Assembly (NCBI GenBank): GCA_964230195.1
Contig: CAXRGH010000260.1
Location: forward strand, 1 to 6,374
DNA length: 6,374 nt
Reading direction: 5' to 3'
Source: CAXRGH01 sp964230195
GTDB taxonomy: Bacteria; Pseudomonadota; Gammaproteobacteria; Enterobacterales; Alteromonadaceae
Part shown: positions 1-6,308 of the stretch, piece after piece
How positions within the stretch are numbered: the stretch's first letter is position 1
Layout: every line of letters starts with the position of its first letter
Made by a program: the position numbers and the translations under genes
Notes under the pieces: model-generated
The model's input: only the letters and a program-made list of their open reading frames with translations
What the model was told of the DNA's origin: nothing
The model's database searches: none

Positions 1-477
1 CTCGATGAAATCGATCAAATTGTTGGCTTTGAGATTGGCGCTGATGATTATGTTACAAAGCCTGTTGAGCCCAGATTACTTCTTGCCAGAGTAAAAGCAG
101 TGTTGCGGAGAGTATCCTCGGATAATCCAAAAAACAATGTCAGCCAAAACCACCTACTCCAATGGGATGGTTTAGCCATCAACCTCAATTCAAGACAAGT
201 GACCTTACACGACGAGGATATTACATTAACAACCCTCGAATTTGATATTTTGGTATTTTTAGCAAAAAACAAAGGGCAAACTATCTCACGAGAGCGATTG
301 TATCAAGAAGTGATTGGACGGGAATACGATGGTCTAGATCGGTCTGCCGATGTCCGAATTTCTCGGCTGCGAGCAAAGTTAAAAGATAACCCGAAAGATC
401 CAAAGCGAATAAAAACAATTTGGGGAAAAGGTTTTTATTTTGTTGAAGATATGTGGGCACAGCGCTTCGATGCTTAG
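1..477 (+). CDS. rstA: OmpR/PhoB-family response regulator, RstA-like (5' partial)
   Basis: This is the C-terminal 158 residues of a DNA-binding response regulator. The reading frame is open from base 1, so the start and most of the receiver domain, including the phosphorylated Asp, lie outside the window. Residues 1-37 are the end of the receiver: GADDYVTKP carries the conserved Lys (residue 20) and is followed by the helix PRLLLARVKAVLRR. A linker leads into a winged-helix effector domain at about residues 52-152, with LTTLEFDIL, the recognition-helix region YDGLDRSADVRISRLRAKL and the terminal hairpin IKTIWGKGFYF. The YDGLDRS-D-ISRLR-KL-DN block and a Trp near the C-terminus resemble E. 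coli RstA more than OmpR or CpxR. The stop codon overlaps the start of the kinase gene by 8 bases, which indicates one transcript. Being an OmpR-family regulator is certain; the RstA assignment is likely but rests on motif memory. Confidence 0.85.
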   Translation, partial: LDEIDQIVGFEIGADDYVTKPVEPRLLLARVKAVLRRVSSDNPKNNVSQNHLLQWDGLAINLNSRQVTLHDEDITLTTLEFDILVFLAKNKGQTISRERLYQEVIGREYDGLDRSADVRISRLRAKLKDNPKDPKRIKTIWGKGFYFVEDMWAQRFDA

Positions 478-1714
478 ACTGTTTATCCGCCTCTACAGTT
501 TTATCATTGTTGCGTTACTTGTTATCACTGCGCTGCTGGATAGAGTTCTCTTACCCGAATATCATAAACCATCCGAAGCGCAAACCGCTGTCATTGAACT
601 TGCTCAACGTGCACTCAACCAATCGCCCAAAGATATCCCTCAAATTATTGAAGCACTGCCTTGGCCGGCTCAAATTATTGAACGGTCAAGTATTGTATTG
701 CATGACAGTTATCGCTTACAACTGGATGAAAACGGCTATTTTGTTAGTTACAGCGATGATCATATTCAACACATTTATATTGCAGCACAAGACACGTTGT
801 TACAGATGGATGTGACATCCTCATCTGAGGAAGAAAATGTCACCTTCTATTTGGTACTGATGTTCATCTTGTTTGCAGTTGCATTGGGGTTCTGGTTGTT
901 ACCATTGTGGAGAGAATTACTGCAAGTAAAGTATGCATCAGAATCTTTTCGTGAGACGGGTAAGCTTCCACCAATCAAAACATCGGCGCGAACAACATTA
1001 AGCCCCATCCTTAATAGCGTGAACGATCTCGGTAGAAGAATTGACCAATTATTGCAAAATCAACAAGCCCTTTCAGGGACACTTGCACACGAATTGCGAA
1101 CACCATTGGCTCGCTTAAAGTTCAGACTCGAGCTCTTACCGGAGAGCCAGCATCAACTAAAATCCGATATCGAAGCGGATATCGATGGAATGAATCATCT
1201 ACTCCAACATCTTTTAGATTACACAAAGCTACAAGCAGTTAATCCAGAATTAAATATGGGTGACATCCCCATCAAAATGTTGATCGAAGAAACCGTCCAA
1301 GACTGCATGCAACAATACAACAGAGACATTGAAGTCCATCTTAATTTAGATGAAGTAAAGCTAATCGCAGACGGCGTGTTAGTAGAGCGTGCAATAACAA
1401 ACTTAATCAGTAACGCCATTAAGTACGCAACAACAGCAATTTTCATTGATGTGAGCCAAAACAACGATGACATCATCATCCGAGTGATGGATGATGGCAA
1501 CGGAGTGCCTGCTGATGAGCAAGCAGAGATATTCCAACCGTTCGTCCAATATCCTAAACACGCAAAGACACATCAAAACACGGGAGCCGGAATTGGGCTC
1601 GCACTTGTCACGCTGATTCAGCGGTGGCATGGCGGAAGCGTAAGATATGAATCTCGTGCAGAAGGTGGAAGCAGTTTTATTCTGACCTATCGGCAACAGG
1701 TGGCAACACAATAA
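470..1714 (+). CDS. rstB: Sensor histidine kinase, RstB-like
   Basis: This inner-membrane sensor kinase of 414 residues is the partner of the regulator just upstream. The ATG at 470 is chosen because the protein then begins MLRLFIRLY, as in RstB; a TTG at 440 would add ten residues before the membrane anchor. Membrane segment 1 is about residues 5-24, followed by a periplasmic sensor of about 100 residues and membrane segment 2 at about 126-147. A HAMP-like linker precedes the H-box HELRTP (His207, the predicted phosphorylation site). The ATPase domain has the N-box NLISNAIKYA (311-320), G1 DDGNGVP (341-347), F-box IFQPFV (354-359) and G2 GAGIGLALV (372-380). All catalytic boxes are intact, so it should autophosphorylate and phosphorylate the regulator. 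E. coli RstB has a similar size and architecture. The stimulus cannot be read from the sequence. Confidence 0.88.
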   Translation: MLRLFIRLYSFIIVALLVITALLDRVLLPEYHKPSEAQTAVIELAQRALNQSPKDIPQIIEALPWPAQIIERSSIVLHDSYRLQLDENGYFVSYSDDHIQHIYIAAQDTLLQMDVTSSSEEENVTFYLVLMFILFAVALGFWLLPLWRELLQVKYASESFRETGKLPPIKTSARTTLSPILNSVNDLGRRIDQLLQNQQALSGTLAHELRTPLARLKFRLELLPESQHQLKSDIEADIDGMNHLLQHLLDYTKLQAVNPELNMGDIPIKMLIEETVQDCMQQYNRDIEVHLNLDEVKLIADGVLVERAITNLISNAIKYATTAIFIDVSQNNDDIIIRVMDDGNGVPADEQAEIFQPFVQYPKHAKTHQNTGAGIGLALVTLIQRWHGGSVRYESRAEGGSSFILTYRQQVATQ

Positions 1715-1729
1715 CACTGGCTGAATAAC

Positions 1730-1752
1730 AGGCTTATGCTTTATATGCCTTT
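1730..1752 (+). terminator. Possible weak hairpin terminator after rstB
   Basis: An imperfect stem (1730-1737 with 1743-1750, one T-T mismatch, five-base loop GCTTT) lies 16 bases after the kinase stop. Only three T residues follow before the run breaks, so any intrinsic termination would be weak. It may instead be a chance structure. Confidence 0.25.
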
Positions 1753-1795
1753 GCTAGTCTTCATTGGCTTACATTTTAAATTAATAATGACTAGA

Positions 1796-1827
1796 GTTTC
1801 CCAAGTACTGTTTGTATTATGGGAAAC
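1796..1827 (+). repeat. Perfect 8-bp inverted repeat in the purU leader
   Basis: GTTTCCCA (1796-1803) is matched exactly by its reverse complement TGGGAAAC (1820-1827) across a 16-base AT-rich spacer. It ends 29 bases before the purU start. Possible roles are an operator for a dimeric regulator or an mRNA leader hairpin. No poly-T follows, so it is not a classic terminator. The symmetry is seen directly; any function is inferred. Confidence 0.4.
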
Positions 1828-1856
1828 ATTCAAAACTAGCGAAGAATAACACTGTC

Positions 1857-2711
1857 ATGCAACAAACATATCGTCTGGTCATTGATTGTCCCGATCAGCT
1901 GGGGATCGTAGCCGCCGTCAGTCAATTTTTAGCCGACCACAGTGCTACTATTATTGAAGCAAGCCACCATACGGACCAACAAACTCAACGCTTCTTTATG
2001 CGCCACGAAATACAAGCAGACTCCGTCACACAGACCTTTAAAAAGCTGAAAAATGAGTTTGAACCATTAGCAAAACGGTTCAATATGAATTGGCGCTTTG
2101 TAGATTCAGCGAAAAAGCAGCGTGTTGCACTTTTGGCAAGTCATGAATCACACTGCCTAAACGACTTACTACACCGCTGGCATAGCGGTGAATTGCATTG
2201 TGATATTCCTTGTATCATCGCAAATCACCAAAAAATGAAACAAGTCGCTGACTGGTACGGGATCCCTTTTCACTGGGTTGACTTTAAGCAGCAGGAAAAG
2301 CAGCAGGCGTTTACTCAAATTAGCGCTTTGTTAGATGAATACGAGGCTGACCTTACAGTGCTCGCACGTTTTATGCAGATTCTTCCAAATGATATGTGCA
2401 ATCAACTTGCGGGAAAAGCCATTAATATTCACCATAGTTTTTTACCATCATTCGCCGGTGCAAAACCCTATCAACAAGCCTATGACCGGGGCGTAAAATT
2501 GATCGGTGCAACCTGTCATTATGTCACAAGTGACCTTGACGAAGGTCCTATCATTGAACAGCAAGTGATACGTATCAGTCACAGTGATCGGTCTGAAGAT
2601 ATGGTTAGAAAAGGTAAAGATTGTGAGAAGACCGCGCTAGCCAATGGTGTTCGATTTCACTTAGAAGACCGCGTTATCATCCACGGCAATAAAACCGTCG
2701 TCTTTTCATGA
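1857..2711 (+). CDS. purU: Formyltetrahydrofolate deformylase
   Basis: PurU (EC 3.5.1.10) hydrolyses 10-formyltetrahydrofolate to tetrahydrofolate and formate in the cytoplasm. In E. coli this balances one-carbon pools and supplies formate to PurT. The protein is 284 residues (E. coli about 280). It has an N-terminal ACT regulatory domain (about 5-85, starting YRLVIDCPDQLGIVA and including RFFMRHEI) and a formyltransferase-fold catalytic domain. NIHHSFLPSF (190-199) carries the Asn190/His192 pair, and DLDEGPI (226-232) carries the aspartate corresponding to PurN Asp144 (here Asp228). The PurU signatures HCLNDLL, AKPYQQAYDRGVKLIGAT and the C-terminal VIIHGNKTVVF are present. The ATG at 1857 is the only in-frame ATG fitting the family N-terminus; an upstream TTG at 1812 would add 15 unrelated residues. 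The ribosome site is poor (GAAG about 12 bases upstream). It stands alone between two intergenic gaps, so it is probably a single-gene transcript. Confidence 0.95.
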   Translation: MQQTYRLVIDCPDQLGIVAAVSQFLADHSATIIEASHHTDQQTQRFFMRHEIQADSVTQTFKKLKNEFEPLAKRFNMNWRFVDSAKKQRVALLASHESHCLNDLLHRWHSGELHCDIPCIIANHQKMKQVADWYGIPFHWVDFKQQEKQQAFTQISALLDEYEADLTVLARFMQILPNDMCNQLAGKAINIHHSFLPSFAGAKPYQQAYDRGVKLIGATCHYVTSDLDEGPIIEQQVIRISHSDRSEDMVRKGKDCEKTALANGVRFHLEDRVIIHGNKTVVFS

Positions 2712-2855
2712 CCACATATCGTTTGTTGCTTTAACGGACTGTCTAGCGCCCTCACTCACCCGATGGTGCGCTACTGGATAACCTCGCCCAATAAAAATGT
2801 AAATATTTTGTGATCTATTCCGGTCGTACGAGACTACTAAGTGGGTTAAACTCAT

Positions 2856-2860
2856 AAGGA
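2856..2860 (+). promoter_or_regulatory. Ribosome binding site of the PAS chemoreceptor gene
   Basis: AAGGA lies seven bases before the ATG at 2868. A GTG in the same frame at 2862 would leave only one base of spacing, so this site decides the start in favour of the ATG. Confidence 0.75.
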
Positions 2861-2867
2861 TGTGATC

Positions 2868-4175
2868 ATGTTTAATCAAAAACTCAAATATTTAATCGAA
2901 CAGCAAGAAGACCAGCTTGCTGATTACAAGTCTTTTATACAGAGCATTAAAGATAGTGTACCTTGCATCGAATTTTCGCCCGATGGTGTTATTCTAGAGG
3001 CCAATACCTTGTTTTTCGACATGGTCGGATGCACTCCAAGTGATATAGTGAATCAACATCACAAAGTCATGTGTCCTCAACATGTGAAAGATTCTCTCGA
3101 TTATCAACGCTTTTGGCATGACTTAAAAAATGGGAAACTCAAAAGAGGAACGTTTGAGCGACAGAGGGGAAACGGAGCTCCGCTTTATCTAGAAGCAACA
3201 TACTTCCCAATCATACATGACAATCGTGTTGTTCGTATTATGAAGATAGCCTCCGATGTTACCGAGACCTGCCTCGCTGCAAAACGGGAACAAGCGATTC
3301 TCAGTGCACTCGATAGAGCCGTTGCTGTCATTGAATTCTCGCCCGACGGAACAGTGCATTCAGCAAATGAAAACTTCCTTAATGCGATGGGCTATCAGGC
3401 ACATGAAATCGTCGGTCAACATCATCGAATTTTCTGCCACAAAGAGTTCTATCAGGAGAACCCCGATTTTTGGGAACAACTCACGGGTGGTATTTTAAAA
3501 CAGGGACAATTCCGACGACTGACAAAGTCGGGGGATACTTTGTGGCTTGAAGCAACCTATAACCCTATCGTTGACGATGACGGAAAGATACGAAGGATAA
3601 TAAAGTTTGCCACCGATATTACGCATAAAATTAACCAGAATAACGCGATTGTTGCCGCTGCCGCAGTAGCGAGAGATACGGCCTTATCGTCTGTTGCGAG
3701 TGCTGACGAAGGCATTAAATTACTCAATGCAACCTCTACCCTCTGCCAACAACTAGCCACTCACATTAGTGAAGCCAGCGAAAACACTAAATCCCTTGAC
3801 TCAAAATCACGTCATATCGAGGAAATTACGTCTACAATCAAAGGCGTCTCTGAGCAAACTAATTTATTAGCGCTGAATGCGGCCATTGAAGCAGCAAGTG
3901 CTGGCGAGCAAGGGAGAGGCTTTGCTGTAGTCGCTGATGAAGTGCGCGAGCTCGCATCAAGAACTGCCAGTTCTTCAATCGAGATCGAACAAATGGTAAC
4001 CGAAAATAGGATCATTACCGAGAATGTGTCTCGATCAATCGATACGGTACTGGAGTCATTTCAACAAAGTGTTGAGCAAATCAATGACGCATGTTCTGCC
4101 ATGTCCGATATTAACAAAGGCGCAATCAATGTTGCAGAAACCGTGGACGCTTTGACATTAGGCGACTCAACATAG
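2868..4175 (+). CDS. Soluble PAS-PAS methyl-accepting chemotaxis protein (BdlA-like)
   Basis: This 435-residue cytoplasmic receptor has no signal peptide or membrane segment. After a short N-terminal helix come two tandem PAS/PAC units, about 24-132 and 146-253. They share IEFSPDG, AN-x2-F, IV-x-QHH, LEATY-x-PI and the closing K-x-A-[ST]-D-[VI]-T. The MCP signalling domain follows (about 258-435), with the hairpin tip QTNLLALNAAIEA (330-342) and GEQGRGFAVVADEVREL. Order and size match Pseudomonas aeruginosa BdlA (about 417 residues), which links cytoplasmic sensing to biofilm dispersal; the function here is inferred and the ligand unknown. The PAS domains could bind haem or flavin. The tip has Ser344 where Arg is usual (EAASAGE instead of EAARAGE). 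The C-terminus ends GDST, so there is no NWETF-type CheR/CheB tether. No chemotaxis gene is adjacent. The gene appears complete and ends 31 bases before the shared terminator. Confidence 0.9.
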   Translation: MFNQKLKYLIEQQEDQLADYKSFIQSIKDSVPCIEFSPDGVILEANTLFFDMVGCTPSDIVNQHHKVMCPQHVKDSLDYQRFWHDLKNGKLKRGTFERQRGNGAPLYLEATYFPIIHDNRVVRIMKIASDVTETCLAAKREQAILSALDRAVAVIEFSPDGTVHSANENFLNAMGYQAHEIVGQHHRIFCHKEFYQENPDFWEQLTGGILKQGQFRRLTKSGDTLWLEATYNPIVDDDGKIRRIIKFATDITHKINQNNAIVAAAAVARDTALSSVASADEGIKLLNATSTLCQQLATHISEASENTKSLDSKSRHIEEITSTIKGVSEQTNLLALNAAIEAASAGEQGRGFAVVADEVRELASRTASSSIEIEQMVTENRIITENVSRSIDTVLESFQQSVEQINDACSAMSDINKGAINVAETVDALTLGDST

Positions 4176-4206
4176 CGCTACTGGTCAGACGAAAAACAAA
4201 ACCCAT

Positions 4207-4234
4207 AAAAAAAGGCACCAAAAGGTGCCTTTTT
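4207..4234. terminator. Bidirectional intrinsic terminator between the MCP gene and rpsQ
   Basis: A perfect stem, AAAAAGGCACC (4209-4219) with GGTGCCTTTTT (4224-4234), encloses a four-base A loop. Read on the plus strand it ends in five T residues; on the minus strand it ends in seven T residues (complement of 4207-4213). It lies 31 bases after the MCP stop and 13 bases after the rpsQ stop, so it can end both convergent transcripts. Confidence 0.92.
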
Positions 4235-4247
4235 CAACTACTAAAAC

Positions 4248-4499
4248 TTAAGCTTTAGTCACAACTTCAACAAGAGTCCAAGTTTTTGTTTTTGACAAAG
4301 GACGGCACTCACGTACCGTTACTACGTCACCAACATTACACTGGTTTGTCTCATCGTGAGCGTGTAGCTTTGTAGTGCGCTTGATAAACTTTCCATAGAT
4401 AGGGTGTTTAACTTTACGCTCTACAGCAACAGTAATGGACTTGTCCATTTTGTCACTTACCACACGACCTTGTACTGTACGGATTTTTTGTTCAGTCAT
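4248..4499 (-). CDS. rpsQ: 30S ribosomal protein S17
   Basis: S17 is a primary 16S rRNA-binding protein with an OB fold, needed early in 30S assembly. The protein is 83 residues (E. coli 84) and nearly collinear with it: IRTVQGRVVSDKMDKSI, the signature VKHPIYGKFIKRTTKLHAHDE, and VRECRPLSKTKTWTLVEVV. Its ATG at 4499 shares a base with the rpmC stop (TAATG), indicating translational coupling. It is the last gene of the S10 operon and is followed after 13 bases by a terminator. The spc operon gene rplN, which follows rpsQ in E. coli, is not here; a convergent chemoreceptor gene takes its place. Confidence 0.98.
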   Translation of the reverse strand: MTEQKIRTVQGRVVSDKMDKSITVAVERKVKHPIYGKFIKRTTKLHAHDETNQCNVGDVVTVRECRPLSKTKTWTLVEVVTKA

Positions 4500-4690
4500 T
4501 AGGCACCTGCCTTCTCAGTCAGAATGGTTTTAACACGCGCGATGCTGCGACGCACTTTTTTCAACTGGTCAGTTTTTTCAAGCTGGCCAGTTGTATGTTG
4601 CATGCGTAGATTGAACTGCTCACGAAGTAAGTTTAATAACTCTTCGTTCAATTCTTCTACACTTTTGTCTTTCAGTTCAGTCGCTTTCAT
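4499..4690 (-). CDS. rpmC: 50S ribosomal protein L29
   Basis: L29 is a small two-helix protein near the exit of the 50S peptide tunnel, next to L23, where nascent-chain factors dock. The 63 residues match the E. coli length exactly. Family features are MKATELKDKSVEELNEELLNLLREQFNLRMQ, written here in its key parts as KSVEELN, LLREQFNLRMQ, and the basic helix KKVRRSIARVKTIL ending in EKAGA. Its start codon shares one base with the rplP stop (TAATG) and its own stop shares a base with the rpsQ start. This implies that ribosomes reinitiate across L16, L29 and S17, keeping their synthesis equal. Nothing is unusual for the family. Confidence 0.98.
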   Translation of the reverse strand: MKATELKDKSVEELNEELLNLLREQFNLRMQHTTGQLEKTDQLKKVRRSIARVKTILTEKAGA

Positions 4691-5100
4691 TACATCACCG
4701 TCCGAGTTACAAAAGTTGTTTTAAATGGTAGTTTAGCCGCTGCTAAAGAGAATGCTTCACGAGCTAACTCTTCAGACACACCTTCCATTTCGTATAAAAC
4801 ACGACCTGGTTGGATTTGGCAAACCCAATATTCAACGTTACCTTTACCTTTACCCTGACGAACCTCAAGAGGCTTCTGAGTAATCGGCTTATCTGGGAAT
4901 ACACGAATCCAGATTTGGCCTTGACGTTTGATGTGACGAGTCATTGCACGACGAGCAGCCTCGATTTGACGAGCTGTCATACGACCACGACCTGTTGCTT
5001 TAAGACCATATGTACCGAAACTTACAGAGTTACCTGCTGCAGTCCCACGGTTACGGCCTTTATGCATTTTACGAAATTTCGTACGCTTTGGTTGTAACAT
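4690..5100 (-). CDS. rplP: 50S ribosomal protein L16
   Basis: L16 binds 23S rRNA near the A-site and central protuberance of the 50S subunit and is needed for late assembly and tRNA accommodation. The protein is 136 residues, the same as E. coli. It shows MLQPKRTKFRKMHKGRNRG at the N-terminus, the L16 signature RGRMTARQIEAARRAMTR, IWIRVFPDKPIT and the ending FVTRTVM. Arg81, hydroxylated in E. coli L16 by the oxygenase YcfD/RoxA, is conserved, although the next residue is Gln rather than Met. The ATG at 5100 follows the rpsC stop by two bases. A GGGGG stretch in the last rpsC codons probably serves as ribosome binding site. Confidence 0.98.
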   Translation of the reverse strand: MLQPKRTKFRKMHKGRNRGTAAGNSVSFGTYGLKATGRGRMTARQIEAARRAMTRHIKRQGQIWIRVFPDKPITQKPLEVRQGKGKGNVEYWVCQIQPGRVLYEMEGVSEELAREAFSLAAAKLPFKTTFVTRTVM

Positions 5101-5102
5101 GA

Positions 5103-5804
5103 TTAGCCCCCTTGCTTCGCAGCACGGCCTTTCTTCTTAGGTGCTGGTGCCTGCTGCTCTTCAGCTGCAGGTAATCCACCAAGAATTTCACCTTTGAAGA
5201 TCCATACTTTAACGCCGATGATACCGTACGTTGTATTGGCTTCGGCTGTTGCGTAATCAATGTCAGCACGGAAAGTGTGTAGTGGTACACGACCTTCACG
5301 ATACCATTCAGAACGAGCAATTTCTGCTCCACCTAAACGGCCGCTAACTTCTACCTTAATACCTTGAGCGCCAAGACGCATTGCGTTCTGTACAGCACGT
5401 TTCATAGCACGACGGAACATAACACGACGTTCAAGTTGGCTTGCGATACCTTCAGCTACTAGCTGACCATCAAGCTCAGGCTTACGAACTTCAGCAATGT
5501 TAATTTGTGCTGGAACGCCTGAAAGTTTTGCAACGTGGTTACGTAACTTCTCAACGTCTTCGCCTTTCTTACCGATAACAACACCAGGACGCGCTGTGTG
5601 AATAGTCACACGAATGCTCTTCGCTGGGCGCTCGATAATAATTTTTGATACAGATGCGTTTTTCAGTGCGTCATTCAAGTACTTACGAACTTGGTGATCA
5701 TTGAACAAGTTGTCTGCATAATCTTTAGTATTAGCGAACCAGGTAGAAGTCCATGGTTTACTGATACCCAGGCGTATGCCCGTAGGATGTACCTTTTGTC
5801 CCAT
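5103..5804 (-). CDS. rpsC: 30S ribosomal protein S3
   Basis: S3 sits in the 30S head at the mRNA entry tunnel, where with S4 and S5 it contributes to mRNA helicase activity. The protein is 233 residues, equal to E. coli. The N-terminus MGQKVHPTGIRLGI is typical. A type II KH domain carries the GxxG loop GKKG (78-81) within RPGVVIGKKGEDVEKLR. The C-terminal domain contains FRRAMKRAVQNAMRLGAQGIK, keeping Arg131, Arg132 and Lys135, which in E. coli S3 are tied to helicase activity. The tail (about 212-233) is rich in Ala, Pro, Gln and Lys, a variable part in this family. The ribosome site GGAG overlaps the rplV stop codon, so translation is likely coupled. Confidence 0.98.
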   Translation of the reverse strand: MGQKVHPTGIRLGISKPWTSTWFANTKDYADNLFNDHQVRKYLNDALKNASVSKIIIERPAKSIRVTIHTARPGVVIGKKGEDVEKLRNHVAKLSGVPAQINIAEVRKPELDGQLVAEGIASQLERRVMFRRAMKRAVQNAMRLGAQGIKVEVSGRLGGAEIARSEWYREGRVPLHTFRADIDYATAEANTTYGIIGVKVWIFKGEILGGLPAAEEQQAPAPKKKGRAAKQGG

Positions 5805-5806
5805 TA

Positions 5807-5814
5807 TCTACTCC
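5807..5814 (-). promoter_or_regulatory. Ribosome binding site of rpsC, overlapping the rplV stop
   Basis: Read on the minus strand this is GGAGTAGA, ending two bases before the rpsC ATG. Its first G is the last base of the rplV TAG stop. The same eight bases form the rplV site at 6149-6156. The overlap of stop and binding site favours reinitiation by the same ribosomes. Confidence 0.75.
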
Positions 5815-6146
5815 TAGTTATCTGCCACAACAACAGTGATGTGACTGCTACGCTTAAAAATGCGGTCTGCACGGCCTTTCGCACGAGGCTTGATACGCTT
5901 CATGGTTGGACCTTCATCGACAAATACTTTAGCAACGCGCAACTCATCAATGTCTGCTCCGTCGTTGTGTTCTGCATTTGCAATTGCTGACTCAAGAACT
6001 TTTTTCATCAACTCAGCCGCTTTTTTAGGGCTGTATGATAAAACTTCTAGTGCTTTTTCAACGTGTAACCCGCGAATTTGGTCTGCTACCAAGCGCGCCT
6101 TTTGAGGCGAAGTGCGAGCAAAACGGTGTTTAGCTAATGCTTCCAT
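5814..6146 (-). CDS. rplV: 50S ribosomal protein L22
   Basis: L22 contacts all 23S rRNA domains and sends a long beta hairpin into the nascent-peptide tunnel. The protein is 110 residues, the same as E. coli. It shows AKHRFARTSPQKARLVADQIRG in family-typical form (AKHR, SPQKARLVAD), the middle motif VLESAIANAEHNDGADIDEL, and the hairpin region KRIKPRAKGRADRI followed by SHITVVV. Met82-Lys83-Arg84, the triplet whose deletion gives erythromycin resistance in E. coli, is intact, so the sequence gives no sign of that resistance route. The ATG at 6146 follows the rpsS stop by ten bases and has a strong ribosome site. Confidence 0.98.
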   Translation of the reverse strand: MEALAKHRFARTSPQKARLVADQIRGLHVEKALEVLSYSPKKAAELMKKVLESAIANAEHNDGADIDELRVAKVFVDEGPTMKRIKPRAKGRADRIFKRSSHITVVVADN

Positions 6147-6148
6147 AG

Positions 6149-6156
6149 TCTACTCC
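6149..6156 (-). promoter_or_regulatory. Ribosome binding site of rplV
   Basis: On the minus strand this reads GGAGTAGA and begins directly after the rpsS stop codon. The ATG at 6146 follows after two more bases. The octamer is identical to the rpsC site. Confidence 0.75.
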
Positions 6157-6308
6157 TTATCTCTTCGCTTTCTTATCCACGATATGACCGCGGTATGTGC
6201 GCGTTGGCGCAAATTCGCCCAACTTGTGGCCTACCATTTCGTCACTTACCAATACTGGCACGTGTTGGCGACCGTTATGGACTGCAATGGTCAACCCAAT
6301 CATGTCTG
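6157..6308 (-). CDS. rpsS: 30S ribosomal protein S19 (5' partial, cut by adapter)
   Basis: S19 lies in the 30S head, forms a complex with S13 and contacts the 50S central protuberance. Only the last 49 residues are genomic, from DMIGLTIAVHNGRQHVPV through DEMVGHKLGEFAPTRTYRGH to the basic end DKKAKR; E. coli S19 is about 92 residues. The two bases before the Asp codon (6307-6308) fit the CA of the expected Pro codon. Beyond 6308 the frame continues into adapter, so the natural N-terminus is missing and the truncation is technical, not biological. The frame stays open through the adapter to a GTG at 6342, giving a false 61-residue protein. Confidence 0.95.

Noticed and set aside
1770..1783. 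TACATTTTAAATTA as a possible RstA box or promoter element upstream of purU.
   Set aside because: Only the first half resembles the RstA consensus I recall; the second half does not match. No convincing -35/-10 pair with 16-18 base spacing was found there.
2744..2773. Inverted repeat TAGCGC / GCGCTA after purU as a possible terminator.
   Set aside because: The stem is only six bases with an 18-base interior, and no T-run follows.
2808..2840. TTGTGA with TACTAA as a promoter, or TGTGA as a CRP half-site, for the chemoreceptor gene.
   Set aside because: The spacing between the hexamers is about 21 bases, the second CRP half-site is absent, and no flagellar sigma-28 consensus is visible.
2768..4184. 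Ten-base direct repeat GCGCTACTGG at 2768-2777 and 4175-4184, flanking the chemoreceptor gene like a target-site duplication.
   Set aside because: Several ten-base repeats are expected by chance in a window this size. There are no terminal inverted repeats, transposase or integrase, and the second copy overlaps the stop codon.
5069..5332. Open frames opposite or inside ribosomal and receptor genes, for example 5069-5332 on the minus strand and 4810-5097 on the plus strand.
   Set aside because: They lie entirely inside strongly conserved genes in other frames, and their translations resemble no known family.
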